From contig NZ_LYOY01000040.1 of the NCBI RefSeq assembly GCF_001653515.1, positions 1,426,001-1,490,000 of the forward strand: a DNA stretch of 64,000 nt, given 5' to 3'. Position 1 is the stretch's first letter; the number at the start of each line of letters is the position of its first letter. Both the position numbers and the translations under genes were made by a program. Positions 42,963 through 51,639 of the stretch are shown here, one piece after another. The notes beneath the pieces were generated by a model. It was not told the origin of the DNA and ran no database searches. It saw only the letters and a program-made list of their open reading frames with translations. Origin of the DNA: Streptomyces sp. ERV7. GTDB lineage: Bacteria > Actinomycetota > Actinomycetes > Streptomycetales > Streptomycetaceae.

Positions 42963-43991
42963 TCAGCGGACGGTCTTGGGGTCGAGTGCGTCCCGGACCG
43001 AATCCCCGAGCAGGTTGAAGGCGACGACGAAGATCAGCATCGCGATGCCGGGGAAGAACATGAAGGTGACGTCGGACTCGAAGTACGAGGCACCCGACTG
43101 GAAAAGCAGTCCCCAGTCCGGCGTCGGCGGCTGGATTCCGACGCCCAGAAAGGAAAGTCCCGCCTCCGCCGTGACATTGGCCGGAAGGAGGAGTGTGGCC
43201 TGGACGAGAACGGTCGACCAGATGTTCGGCAAGATCTCTTTTCGAATGATCCGCCAGTTCGAGGCACCACTCAGCCGGGCCGCCTCGATGAACTCGCGCT
43301 CCCGCAGCGAGAGCACCTGGGCCCGCACAAGGCGGCCCACCACCATCCACCCGAGCAGGAACTGCACCAGGATCAGTGCCACGATCCGCACATAGGTGGG
43401 CTCCTCGTCGCGCGGTGAGACGAACAGCGCCACGATCACCGGGGTGAAGGCGATGAAGAACAGCTGCTGGGGGAACGACAGCATCAGGTCCGAGAACCGG
43501 CCGAGGAAGTAGTCGACCTTGCCGTGCATATAGCCCTGGACCAGGCCGATCAGCACCCCGGTGGCCACCGAGACCACGGTGACGGCCAGCGAGATGAACA
43601 GCGAGGTCCGGATCCCGTAGATCAGCAGCGTGAAGACGTCGCGGCCCAGGTTCGGCTCGACACCGAACCAGAAGTCGCCGTCGATGCCGCCGTTGGGCTT
43701 CAGGGGAATGCCGTAGCTGTTCAGCAGCCCGCGGTCCTGGCCGTAGAGCTGATAGGGATCTTTTCCGTACAGCTTCGCGATCAAGGGTGCCGCGAAGGCG
43801 ACGAGAATGAAGGAGAGCACCGTGACGGCACAGGCGATGCCCACCCGGTCGCGTTTGAACCGCGCCCAGGCGAGCCGTCCGGGAGAGCGTCCAATGAGTT
43901 CCGTCGCCGTCAGTCCCGTGCCCGTGCCGGAATCCCCGCCAGGCGGAAGGGGATCAGTTGGTTCAGTGGCGGCCTGGGTTGAACTCGTCAT
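42963..43991 (-). CDS. Peptide ABC importer 3, permease (OppC type; BldKA-like)
   Basis: The 342-residue permease starts at ATG 43991 with a Thr/Pro/Gly-rich cytoplasmic N-terminus. Then FKRDRVGIACAVTVLSFILVAFAAPLI and further segments follow. The EAA loop is FIEAARLSGASNWRIIRKEILPNIWSTVLV, ending LLGDSVRDALDPKTVR. It is first in the operon, the position of bldKA. Upstream lie 447 non-coding bases shared with the divergent membrane-protein gene. Confidence 0.93.
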   Translation of the reverse strand: MTSSTQAATEPTDPLPPGGDSGTGTGLTATELIGRSPGRLAWARFKRDRVGIACAVTVLSFILVAFAAPLIAKLYGKDPYQLYGQDRGLLNSYGIPLKPNGGIDGDFWFGVEPNLGRDVFTLLIYGIRTSLFISLAVTVVSVATGVLIGLVQGYMHGKVDYFLGRFSDLMLSFPQQLFFIAFTPVIVALFVSPRDEEPTYVRIVALILVQFLLGWMVVGRLVRAQVLSLREREFIEAARLSGASNWRIIRKEILPNIWSTVLVQATLLLPANVTAEAGLSFLGVGIQPPTPDWGLLFQSGASYFESDVTFMFFPGIAMLIFVVAFNLLGDSVRDALDPKTVR

Positions 43992-44438
43992 CGCGCATAG
44001 CCCCCGCACCGAGAGAGTCGAACGGCGCCCGAAGGCGTCATTGATTGACCGGAACATTCATGGGCCCGGCCTTGTGCGTCAAGAGGTTTGAGCATGCTTG
44101 TGTGTGATCACGGGAGAACTTGGCACAAGATTTCGCACATCGAGGCGACTGCGTGCTTGACAGGGCGTCGGAGCGGGCGACATGACTCCATAAATGCCCA
44201 TCAATTTCGTTAACAAGCAGGCAACTTGACTGACGCAACACCGATATACGAACGCGTCACGCTGAACACCGTACGGCCGTGCGGGTGCCGTTGGGTCGGC
44301 CGGGGCGGCGCAAGCCGTCTCGGCCGACCGACTCCGCAACGCGCGGGCCACGCACCCCTCTTGTCCATCCGCGCACCGCGGGTGGAGGATTCGCCCGAGC
44401 AGGCGCTCGCCACGCCAACCGGGGGGACGGCAAGGGGC
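43992..44438. promoter_or_regulatory. Divergent intergenic region upstream of importer operon 3
   Basis: This 447-base stretch has no convincing gene. It contains several -35-like hexamers: TTGACA at 44157-44162 (+), TTGACT at 44226-44231 (+), and TTGACG at 44082-44077 (-). None has a good -10 partner at 16-18 bases. Base composition is lower in GC (about 55-60% around 44080-44260), as expected for promoters and regulator binding. A developmental regulator site is likely by analogy with bldK, but I recognise no specific operator. Confidence 0.4.
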
Positions 44439-45464
44439 ATGACGCAGCCACAGACACTCACGGCCGGAGCCCGGCTGACGGGCGCCGTCCTGTGCGCCTT
44501 CCTCGCGCTGATCACGGCCGCCTGGCTGGCCCGCGACATCCACGCCGCCCGCAGCCTGCCGGACCTCTGGTGGTTCTGGACCGGCGCGCCCAAGCACCGC
44601 GGCGGCACCCCGCTGACCACCGGCATCCTCGACCCCGTGCTGCTCCTGGTCTACGCGGTGGCGGCCGCGGTCGTGCCCCGCTCGCCGTCCGCCGCCGCCG
44701 TGCTGGCCGGCGTCGGGGCCGTCACCGCGGCGCTGCGGGTCTCGTCCCTGTGGGTGCTCCACCACGACGACTGGACGGACTCGACCGCCCTGCACGATCT
44801 GCACCGGCGGGCCCTGCTCAGCACCTTCGCGGCGCTGGCGGCCGGGCTCGCCCTGGTGATCACGGCCGCCGCCGGCCGCCGGCCCGACGCCACCCCGGGC
44901 CCGAAACCGGCGGCCCGGCCGGGCGCGGGCGCCGGGATCGCCGCGCTGGTGCTGCTCGGCACGGCCGGCCTGGTGATGATCGCCTGGGAGATCTACTGGG
45001 CCGTGGAGCTGCCCGGGGAGCAGTACCGGGCGCGGTTCACCGGCGCGCATCTGCCGCTGCTCTGGATACCCGGCGGCTGGGCGGCCCTCGTCCTCACGGC
45101 GATCGCGCTGACGGCCGCGGGGGGCGGTCCGGCGCGGGCCGTCCACGTACGGCCGCTCGGGCTTGTGGCCGCCGCGATCCTCACCGCCTCCGGCGCCATC
45201 GGGGTCGCCCTGGCCGTACGGTTCGAACTGCTCGACCACTTCGGGGACCTGGACACCGGACCCCAGCTCCAGGTGGTGACCTGGTTCTTCCAGCTGGCCG
45301 TCGGGCTCGCCCTGGTCCCGGTGCTCGCCAGACGCGGACCCGAGGATCCGGCGGGCGCGCCCGGGACGCCCTGGGCCCCGCAGTACCCGCCGTACGCGCC
45401 CTATTCGCCGCAGCCGCCGCAGGACAGCCACGGCGGCTTCGGGCCGCCGCCCCCGGGCTTCGGG
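44439..45464 (+). pseudogene. Polytopic membrane protein, C-terminus lost at junction
   Basis: From ATG 44439 the protein has eight hydrophobic segments (first: LTGAVLCAFLALITAAWLA; last: VVTWFFQLAVGLALVPVL). Then a Pro/Tyr/Gln-rich cytoplasmic tail follows (APQYPPYAPYSPQPPQDSHGGFGPPPPGFG). At about 45464 the reading frame passes into sequence that is the complement of the sirB1 gene and continues open for 400 codons only because of GC bias. The natural C-terminus is therefore missing. The family is unknown to me; similar 8-TM proteins with Pro-rich tails are common in Streptomyces. The cut coincides with a 10-base direct repeat (45465-45474). Confidence 0.7.
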
Positions 45465-45474
45465 GGGTGGGCGG
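45465..45474. repeat. 10-base direct repeat, left copy (breakpoint)
   Basis: GGGTGGGCGG occurs here and at 53655-53664, in the same orientation. The left copy joins a truncated membrane-protein gene to the N-terminal part of sirB1. The flanking bases differ at both ends (G/C on the left, G/C on the right), so the identity is exactly 10 bases. Confidence 0.8.
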
Positions 45475-46138
45475 GCAGCAGCAGGGAGAGGTCGAGCGCC
45501 CACAGGGCCACGTCGCTGTGCTCCGGGCGCGCCGCCGCCCAGGCGCGGATGTTGTTGAGGATGCGCAGCACGATCGTCGGCGGGTCGGCCGGGGTGAGCA
45601 TCGACGGGTCGAGCGGGGCGCCGGTGGCCCCGGCCACCAGGAGCTCCGCGTCCGCCCCGGTCAGCGGCCGGCCCCCGTCGAACGGATCCGCGAGCACCCG
45701 CTCCTCGGGGCGGCCGAAGCCCACCACGAAGTGGCCGGGCAGGGCCACCCCGTACACCGGGGCCCCGGCCCTGCGGGCCACCTCCATCCAGACCACCGAG
45801 AGCAGGATCGGCAGCCCCCGCCTGCGGCGCAGGACCTCCGGGAGCAGTGAGGACTCCAGGCGCTGGTACTCGGCCGGGGTGCCCCGGAAGTCGCAGCCGC
45901 GGCCGAGCAGTTCGGCCAGGGCCAGCGCCCAGGGGCGGGCCCCGGCGACGCCGTACGGCAGCAGTCCGGCGAGGCGGTCCAGCTCCATCTGCGCCGCGTC
46001 CAGACCGGGCTGCCCGAGCTCCGGATCGGCCACCGCGCCGATCAGCAGGCACAGCGTCGCGAGGTCCGGCCGCCCGGACCTGGCCTCGTCGGCGAACTGC
46101 CGCCGCCAGTCCTCGGCGCCGGGGCTTTCGTGGTCCAT
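45465..46138 (-). pseudogene. SirB1/transglutaminase-like protein, N-terminal part
   Basis: ATG 46138 (GAGG 6 bases upstream) starts a SirB1-family (Transglut_core2 plus TPR) protein: FADEARSGRPDLATLCLLIGAVADPEL, RRRRGLPILLSVVWMEVARRAGAPVYGVALPGHFVVGF, ILNNIRAWAA, ALDLSLLLPAHP. The family should go on with a TPR-like segment of about 55 residues. Here it is replaced at 45465-45474 by unrelated sequence (PKPGGGGPKPPW...). The missing piece lies 8.2 kb away at 53489-53664. The function of SirB1 is poorly known; a protease-like fold without clear catalysis is usual. Confidence 0.85.
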
Positions 46139-46262
46139 AACCGCCTCGTACCCGTTCGTGGAGATCGGAAAGTCCGGACCGGACCCAGGTGCTGTCCGGC
46201 GGGTCCGGTCGGCGTGCGGGGCCGGCACGCCGACCGTGCGGTGCCGGCGCACCGGACCTGAC

Positions 46263-47261
46263 CTACCCGTGCCGGAAGTGGTGGTAGGTGTGGTGGGTGG
46301 CGAAGCCCTGGGCGTCGTAGAGGGCCCTGGCCCCTTCATTGTCCGCCTCGACCTGGAGCCAGGCCGCCGACGCCCCCTCGGAGAGCGCCCGGCGGGCCAG
46401 CGCGGTCATCACCGCCGTGGCGAGCCCCCGGCGGCGCTGCGCCGGGTCCACCTCGACCGCCATGAACCCCGCCCAGCGGCCGTCGACCACGCACCGGCCG
46501 ATCGCGGCGGGCGCCGCGCCCCCGTCCCCGGCCACCGTCGCGAACCACGTCGAGGGGCCGCTCTCCAGCACCTTCAGCGCCGGGGCTCCCGGCGTGCCCG
46601 TGCGCTGGTAGCGGCCGAGCCAGGCGGAACCGACGGAACGGGACAGCTCGACCCGTGAGACGTCCGCGTCGAGGTCCCCGATCGGGGCAAGTGCGGCGAT
46701 CCGCAGTTGGGCGCTTACTTCGCGAACCCACCCAAACTTTTCAAGATCGACACAGAGGCTCTCCTGGGTCCCCTCGGCGCCGGTGGACGTTTGTACGTAC
46801 GTGGGAAGATCGCGGGCCGTGTACCAGGCGTGCGCGTACGCGAGGGCGTCCTCCAGGGGCATCCCGGGGTCGCCGAGCGGCAGCACCGAATTGGCCCGGC
46901 GGGTGAATCCGCCGGCTGCCCGCAGGGTCCACTCGCCCAGCGCCTCGCTCTCCACCGGCTGCCAGGCGCGTGCGCTGACCAGCGCCAACTCCCGGAAGGT
47001 GGCGGCCGGGCCGCGACGCCGGGCGGGCTCGGCCGGGATGACCTTGCCCGCGACCATCTCGTGCTCGGGGACGTGGACCGTCTCCCCGTTCCTGCGCACG
47101 ATCGACAGCACTCCGGCGTCCCACGATGTGAGAACGCCGACCGTGTCGGTGAACTTCTCGCCCCGCTCCCCGGACCTCGCCAGGTGTCTGACTGATACGC
47201 GTTTGCCCTGATCTTCAGGCGTGATTCTGACGACCAGCCGTCCGCCGGTGGTGAACTCCAC
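46263..47261 (-). CDS. GNAT acetyltransferase with N-terminal SH3-like domain
   Basis: The 332-residue protein starts at GTG 47261 behind AGGAGGGG. Residues 1-75 form a beta-rich domain (LVVRITPEDQGKRVSVRHLARS, VGVLTSWDAGVLSIVRRNGETVHVPEHEMVAGKVIP), a known N-terminal part of actinobacterial GNAT proteins of this type. The C-terminal GNAT domain has VEVDPAQRRRGLATAVMTALARRAL and EADNEGARALYDAQGF. It is divergent from fdxA. Substrate unknown. Confidence 0.88.
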   Translation of the reverse strand: MEFTTGGRLVVRITPEDQGKRVSVRHLARSGERGEKFTDTVGVLTSWDAGVLSIVRRNGETVHVPEHEMVAGKVIPAEPARRRGPAATFRELALVSARAWQPVESEALGEWTLRAAGGFTRRANSVLPLGDPGMPLEDALAYAHAWYTARDLPTYVQTSTGAEGTQESLCVDLEKFGWVREVSAQLRIAALAPIGDLDADVSRVELSRSVGSAWLGRYQRTGTPGAPALKVLESGPSTWFATVAGDGGAAPAAIGRCVVDGRWAGFMAVEVDPAQRRRGLATAVMTALARRALSEGASAAWLQVEADNEGARALYDAQGFATHHTYHHFRHG

Positions 47262-47402
47262 AGCTCTCTTCGCCCCTCCTGTTCGGATCGCGCCCCGGAA
47301 CGGAGATACTAGGTGTGGGCATCGACGACGCCGCGCTCCCGCGCGCCACGTGGACGGAGCCGCAGACCGGCCCGCCGCGCCCTATCGAGGAGGAACGACA
47401 GC

Positions 47403-47738
47403 GTGACCTACGTCATTGCGGAGCCTTGTGTCGACCTTAAGGACAAGGCATGCATCGAAGAGTGCCCGGTCGACTGCATCTATGAGGGCAAGCGGTCCCT
47501 CTACATCCACCCGGACGAATGTGTCGACTGCGGTGCCTGTGAGCCGGTCTGCCCGGTCGAGGCCATCTTCTACGAGGACGACACCCCGGAGGAGTGGAAG
47601 GACTACTACAAGGCGAACGTCGAGTTCTTCGACGAGCTCGGTTCGCCCGGTGGTGCCTCCAAGCTCGGCCTGATCGAGCGCGATCACCCCTTCATCGCCG
47701 CGCTGCCCGCCGACATCAACGCCGACAGCGAGCACTGA
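47403..47738 (+). CDS. fdxA: 7Fe/[3Fe-4S][4Fe-4S] ferredoxin FdxA
   Basis: The 111-residue ferredoxin starts at GTG 47403 with GGAGGAA 8 bases upstream. It has the FdxA signature: TYVIAEPCVDLKDKACIEECPVDCIYEG and CVDCGACEPVCPVEAIF, i.e. two cluster-binding Cys sets of the seven-iron type, plus the long C-terminal tail (WKDYYKANVEFFDELGSPGGA). It carries electrons for oxidoreductases such as cytochromes P450. It is followed by a hairpin and by dapC, an order that is conserved in actinobacteria as far as I recall. Confidence 0.95.
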   Translation: MTYVIAEPCVDLKDKACIEECPVDCIYEGKRSLYIHPDECVDCGACEPVCPVEAIFYEDDTPEEWKDYYKANVEFFDELGSPGGASKLGLIERDHPFIAALPADINADSEH

Positions 47739-47759
47739 CACCGACACCGTGTGTCCCCC

Positions 47760-47794
47760 CGGTCCCGTACGGCGCCCACCGCCCTACGGGACCG
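47760..47794. terminator. Hairpin between fdxA and dapC
   Basis: CGGTCCCGTA (47760-47769) pairs with TACGGGACCG (47785-47794). An inner GGCG/CGCC (47771-47774, 47780-47783) closes the loop. It lies 21 bases after fdxA and 36 bases before the dapC start. Confidence 0.75.
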
Positions 47795-47829
47795 AGGCGT
47801 TTCCTCCGTACGGAACCGAGTACGAGAAA

Positions 47830-48435
47830 GTGAGCACCTCCGTGGGCGCAGTCTCCGCACGCCTGCCCGTCTTCCCCTGGGACAAGCTGGAGCCGTACAA
47901 GGCGACGGCCTCGGCCCACCCGGACGGCATCGTGGACCTGTCCGTCGGCACCCCGGTCGACCCGGTCCCGGCGCTGATCCGCGAAGCCCTGGTCGCGGCC
48001 GCGGACTCGCCCGGCTATCCGACGGTGTGGGGGACCCCGGAGCTGCGCGACGCGCTCAGCGGATGGGTCGGGCGCCGGCTCGGCGCGGTCGGCGTCGGCC
48101 ACCGCAACGTGCTGCCGGTGGTCGGCTCCAAGGAGCTGGTGGCCTGGCTGCCGACCCAGCTGGGCCTCGGCGCGGGCGACAAGGTCGCCTACCCGCGGCT
48201 CGCGTACCCGACGTACGAGGTGGGCGCCCGGCTCTGCGGCGCGACGCCCGTCGTCTACGACGACCCGACCGAGCTGGACCCCGCCGGCCTCAAGCTGCTC
48301 TGGCTGAACTCGCCGTCCAACCCGACCGGTCGGGTGCTCGCCAAGGACGAACTGGTCCGGATCGTCGCCTGGGCGCGCGAGCACGGCGTGCTCGTCTTCT
48401 CCGACGAGTGCTACCTGGAGCTGGGCTGGGAGGCC
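47830..48435 (+). pseudogene. dapC: Succinyldiaminopimelate aminotransferase, N-terminal half
   Basis: From GTG 47830 about 202 residues of a class I/II PLP aminotransferase are intact: FPWDKLEPYKATASAHPDGIVDLSVGTPVDPVP, GYPTVWGTPELRDALSGW, NSPSNPTGR and LVFSDECYLELGWEA. The Asp/Tyr of SDECY contact the pyridoxal ring. Immediately after GWEA (48435) the frame becomes low-complexity Arg/Ala/Pro sequence of no family resemblance. The Schiff-base Lys motif (SLSKRSN in relatives) and the whole C-terminal domain are absent. An enzyme cut here cannot work. DapC makes N-succinyl-LL-2,6-diaminopimelate for lysine and peptidoglycan, so a real loss would need another aminotransferase such as ArgD. Confidence 0.88.
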
Positions 48436-49841
48436 GCCGCCCGGTCGGCGCCCGCAAGGGCCAGCAGCGGCTCGGCGGCGCGCCGGGCGGCACCCCGAGC
48501 CACGGGACCCCGAGCCACGGGACCCCGGTCCTGGGTGCGCAGGGTCCCGGTGGCACGCCCAGTCACGGCACCCCGGTCCTGGGCGCCCAGGGCGTGCGGC
48601 CCGGGCCCATGGCGCCGCCGGTGCCCCAGATGTCCGACGACACGGCGATCCTGACCCCGCAGGCCCCGGCTCCGGTGCCGGGTGCCGGGGGCGGTGGGGT
48701 GCATCCGCCGGCGGGCCATGTCTCCGGGGACACGCTGACCAGCGGGATCCCCGTCGTACCGGCGGAGAATCGTTCCCCGTTCGCGCCCGGCGCGGGTGGG
48801 CCCGACCTCACCCCGAGGCTGCCCGACGGGCCGCGCCCGGCCGAGGAGCCGGCCGCCCCGGCCCGTACGAGCACGCCCGCGCCCGCCAAGAAGAAGAAGG
48901 GCCGCTCCAAGCTGGTCCTGCTCGCCGTGGCGGCCGTCGGCGCGGCCGTGGTCGCGTACGGCGCGGGTCTGCTGCTCAATCACTCCGAGGTCCCCAAGGG
49001 CACCACGGTCCTGGGCGTCGACATCGGCGGCGGCACCAAGGAGCAGGGCGTCGCCAAGCTCGACGCCACGCTCGGCAAGCGCGCGGCCCAGCCGCTGCGG
49101 CTCAGCGTCGACGGCAAGAAGACGACGCTCGCCCCCGACAAGGCGGGCCTCGTCCTGGACAGCCAGGCGACCGTGCGGGGCGCGGCGGGCAGCGACTACA
49201 ACCCGGTCTCCGTGATCTCCTCGCTCTTCGGCGGCAAGCGGGTCGCCCAGCCGGTCATGCCGGTCGACGAGGAGAAGCTGGGCGTCGCGCTGACCGACCT
49301 GGCGGGCGCCTCGGGCTCGGCGGTCGAGGGCACGATCAAGTTCGTCCCGGGCAAGGCCGTGGCCGTCCCCGGCAAGGCGGGCAAGAGCCTCGACGTCGCG
49401 CGCTCGATGATCGCGGTCAAGGACGCGTACCGGGCACAGGTCGAGACGGGCAAGCCCAACGAGGTGGGGCTGCCGGTCACCGGACGTCAGCCGACCATCA
49501 ACCAGGCCGAGATCGACCGGGCGATGAACGAGTTCGCCAAGCCCGCGATGTCCGGTCTGATCACGATCAAGGCGGGCGGCAAGAAGATCGACTTCGGTCC
49601 GGTGAAGTCGCTCCCGAAGATCCTTTCCATGAAGCCGATCGACGGCAAGCTGGTCGAGGTCTACGACAAGAAGGCGATCGACCAGCTCATGGGCAGCGCC
49701 TTCACCGGCGTGATGATCACCAAGGGCGACGGTCAGAAGCACCAGCTGACGTCCGACGACGTGGCCAAGGCGATGCAGAGCGCCCTGCGCGGCAAGACCC
49801 CGGCGCAGCGCATCGTGACGATCGAGCTGAACCCCAGCTGA
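48436..49841 (+). pseudogene. Peptidoglycan-binding-like membrane protein, N-terminus lost
   Basis: The third reading frame from about 48436 reads GARKGQQRLGGAPGGTPSHGTPS, then tandem GTPSHGTPVLGAQG-type repeats, then a Pro/Ala-rich linker. A membrane segment (KLVLLAVAAVGAAVVAYGAGLLL, 48910-48978) precedes about 280 residues of YoaR/VanW-associated putative peptidoglycan-binding domain (PG_binding_4): KGTTVLGVDIGGGTKEQGVAKLDATLG, IKFVPGKAVAVPGKAGKSLDV, SALRGKTPAQRIVTIELNPS. No start codon with a ribosome site exists in the preserved part, and relatives have several hundred further N-terminal low-complexity residues. The gene is a 3' fragment joined to the dapC 5' half. It ends at TGA 49841 and at a strong terminator. 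Confidence 0.8.
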
Positions 49842-49857
49842 CCTGCGGTTCCCTGCC

Positions 49858-49890
49858 CGGCCCCGGTACGCCCCAGGCGTGCCGGGGCCG
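49858..49890. terminator. Hairpin terminator
   Basis: A 15-base stem (49858-49872 and 49876-49890, with one G-U pair) and a 3-base loop follow the membrane-protein fragment and precede the ABC-exporter/two-component operon. Confidence 0.82.
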
Positions 49891-49978
49891 TGTCATGCCG
49901 TCCGCGTGACATCTGTCATCCGGGAGTCACGACAGCCGGCACTGACCCCGGACCGGCCCCGCGGGCGAACCTGGGGTC

Positions 49979-50902
49979 ATGACCACAACGACCTCCACCG
50001 CCACCTCCGTGGTGAGCTTCGAGCGCGTCAGCAAGAGCTATGGCGACGTCCGGGCCGTCGCGGACCTCTCCCTGGAGCTGCACCCCGGCGAGACGGTCGC
50101 GCTCCTCGGGCCGAACGGCGCGGGCAAGTCGTCCACGCTCGACCTGCTGCTCGGGCTGCGCAAGGCCGACGCGGGCGCGGTGCGCCTCTTCGGCACCACG
50201 CCCGAGCAGGCCATCAAGGACGGCCGGGTCGGGGCGATGCTCCAGAGCGGCGGTCTGATGGAGGAGGTCAAGGTCCGCGAGCTGGTGAAGCTCGCCTGCG
50301 ATCTGCACCCGCGTCCGCACCCGGTCGAGGAGGTCCTGGACCGCGCGGGCATCGCGCAGATCGCCGACCGGCTGGTCAACAAGCTCTCCGGCGGCCAGGA
50401 GCAGCGCGTCCGCTTCGCGCTCGCCACCGCCGGCGCCAATGACCTGATCGTCCTGGACGAGCCGACCACGGGCATGGACGTCACGGCCCGCCAGGCGTTC
50501 TGGGCGACCATGCGCGAGCAGGCGCAGCAGGGCCGTACGGTCCTGTTCGCCACCCACTACCTGGAGGAGGCGGACGCGATCGCGGACCGCGTCCTCGTCC
50601 TGCACAAGGGCCGGCTGCTCGCCGACGGCACCGCGTCCGAGATCAAGGCGAAGGCCGGCGCCCGCCGGATCGCCTTCGACCTGGAGGGCGCGATCGACGA
50701 GGGCGTCCTGCGCGAGCTGCCGTTCCTGGCGGGCCTGGACATCTCCGGCCGCACGGTCCGCCTCCAGTCGACCGACGCCGACGCCACCGTCCACGCGGTG
50801 TACGGGCTCGGCCTGTACCCGCGCAACCTCGAAGTCGCAGGCCTGGGCCTGGAGCAGGCCTTCGTCGCCATCACCGAGGCCGAGGAGGCCAGAACCGCGT
50901 GA
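49979..50902 (+). CDS. ABC-2 exporter ATPase (DrrA type)
   Basis: The 307-residue ATPase has Walker A GPNGAGKSS, a Q-loop (MLQSGGLMEEV), signature LSGGQEQR (Glu for Gln/Arg), Walker B LIVLDEPTTGMD and the H-loop FATHYLEEADA. A C-terminal domain of drug-exporter ATPases follows. It drives the ABC-2 permease that overlaps it by 4 bases. Together with the following histidine kinase and response regulator it forms a four-gene operon of the kind that senses and exports cell-envelope-active compounds. Confidence 0.93.
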   Translation: MTTTTSTATSVVSFERVSKSYGDVRAVADLSLELHPGETVALLGPNGAGKSSTLDLLLGLRKADAGAVRLFGTTPEQAIKDGRVGAMLQSGGLMEEVKVRELVKLACDLHPRPHPVEEVLDRAGIAQIADRLVNKLSGGQEQRVRFALATAGANDLIVLDEPTTGMDVTARQAFWATMREQAQQGRTVLFATHYLEEADAIADRVLVLHKGRLLADGTASEIKAKAGARRIAFDLEGAIDEGVLRELPFLAGLDISGRTVRLQSTDADATVHAVYGLGLYPRNLEVAGLGLEQAFVAITEAEEARTA

Positions 50903-51639
50903 ACACCCTGATCAAGCTGGAAATCGCCCGCACCCTGCGGAACAAGAAGTTCATGTTCTTCTCGGTGATCTACCCCTCCGCGCTCTATCTGCTGATCTCC
51001 GGCTCGCAGAACACCACGGACACCATCGGCGACACCGATCTGACCTTCCCGGCCTTCTTCATGGTCTCGATGGCCTCGTTCGGCGCGATCACCGCCGTAC
51101 TGATGGGCAACAGCGAGAAGATCGCCAAGGAGCGCGAGAAGGGCTGGGTGCGCCAGCTGCGGCTGACCGCGCTGCCCGGCCGCGGCTACGTCCTGGCGAA
51201 GATCGCCAGCGCCGCCGTGGTCACCCTGCCCTGCATCGTGGTGGTCTTCCTGACCGCGGCCACGGTCAAGGACGTACGGTTCGACACCTGGCAGTGGCTG
51301 GCGCTGACCGGCGCCATCTGGGCGGGCTCGCTCTGCTTCGCCGCGCTCGGCGTGGCCATCGGCTACCTCGCCAGCGGTGACGCGGTCCGCCCGATCACGA
51401 TGATCATCTACTTCGGCCTCTCCATCCTGGGCGGTCTGTGGATGCCCACGACGACGTTCGCGCCGTGGCTGCGGTCGCTCGCCACCTGGCTGCCCACCCA
51501 CGCGTACGCTGCGCTCGGGCAGGCCATCGAGGCGGGCAACGCCCCGGAGACCAAGGACGTGGCCGTCCTCGTCGCCTACTTCGTGCTCTTCGCGGGCGGC
51601 GCGGCCTGGCTGTACCGGAAGGACACCCTGAAGGCGTGA
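50899..51639 (+). CDS. ABC-2 type exporter permease
   Basis: The 246-residue membrane protein starts at GTG 50899 (GTGA overlap). It has six hydrophobic segments, including FMFFSVIYPSALYLLISG, FFMVSMASFGAITAVLMGN and ITMIIYFGLSILGGLWMP, and the ABC2_membrane signature LATWLPTHAYAALGQAIE. It pairs with the ATPase upstream. Its stop overlaps the kinase start (GTGA at 51636), so all three genes are translationally coupled. Confidence 0.92.
   Translation: MNTLIKLEIARTLRNKKFMFFSVIYPSALYLLISGSQNTTDTIGDTDLTFPAFFMVSMASFGAITAVLMGNSEKIAKEREKGWVRQLRLTALPGRGYVLAKIASAAVVTLPCIVVVFLTAATVKDVRFDTWQWLALTGAIWAGSLCFAALGVAIGYLASGDAVRPITMIIYFGLSILGGLWMPTTTFAPWLRSLATWLPTHAYAALGQAIEAGNAPETKDVAVLVAYFVLFAGGAAWLYRKDTLKA

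Noticed and set aside
45475..46658. Apparent 810-residue fusion of the eight-helix membrane protein with a long C-terminal domain
   Set aside because: The C-terminal half is the complement of sirB1 and has no protein-like character. The open frame is accidental and the true C-terminus was lost at the junction.
48480..48620. CRISPR-like or mobile repeat array
   Set aside because: The repeats encode GTPSHGTPVLGAQG-type units in one frame. They have no regular spacers and belong to the low-complexity N-terminal region of a membrane protein.
47749..48654. dapC as a complete 301-residue enzyme
   Set aside because: The last 70 codons are low-complexity Arg/Ala/Pro sequence without the Schiff-base lysine or C-terminal domain.
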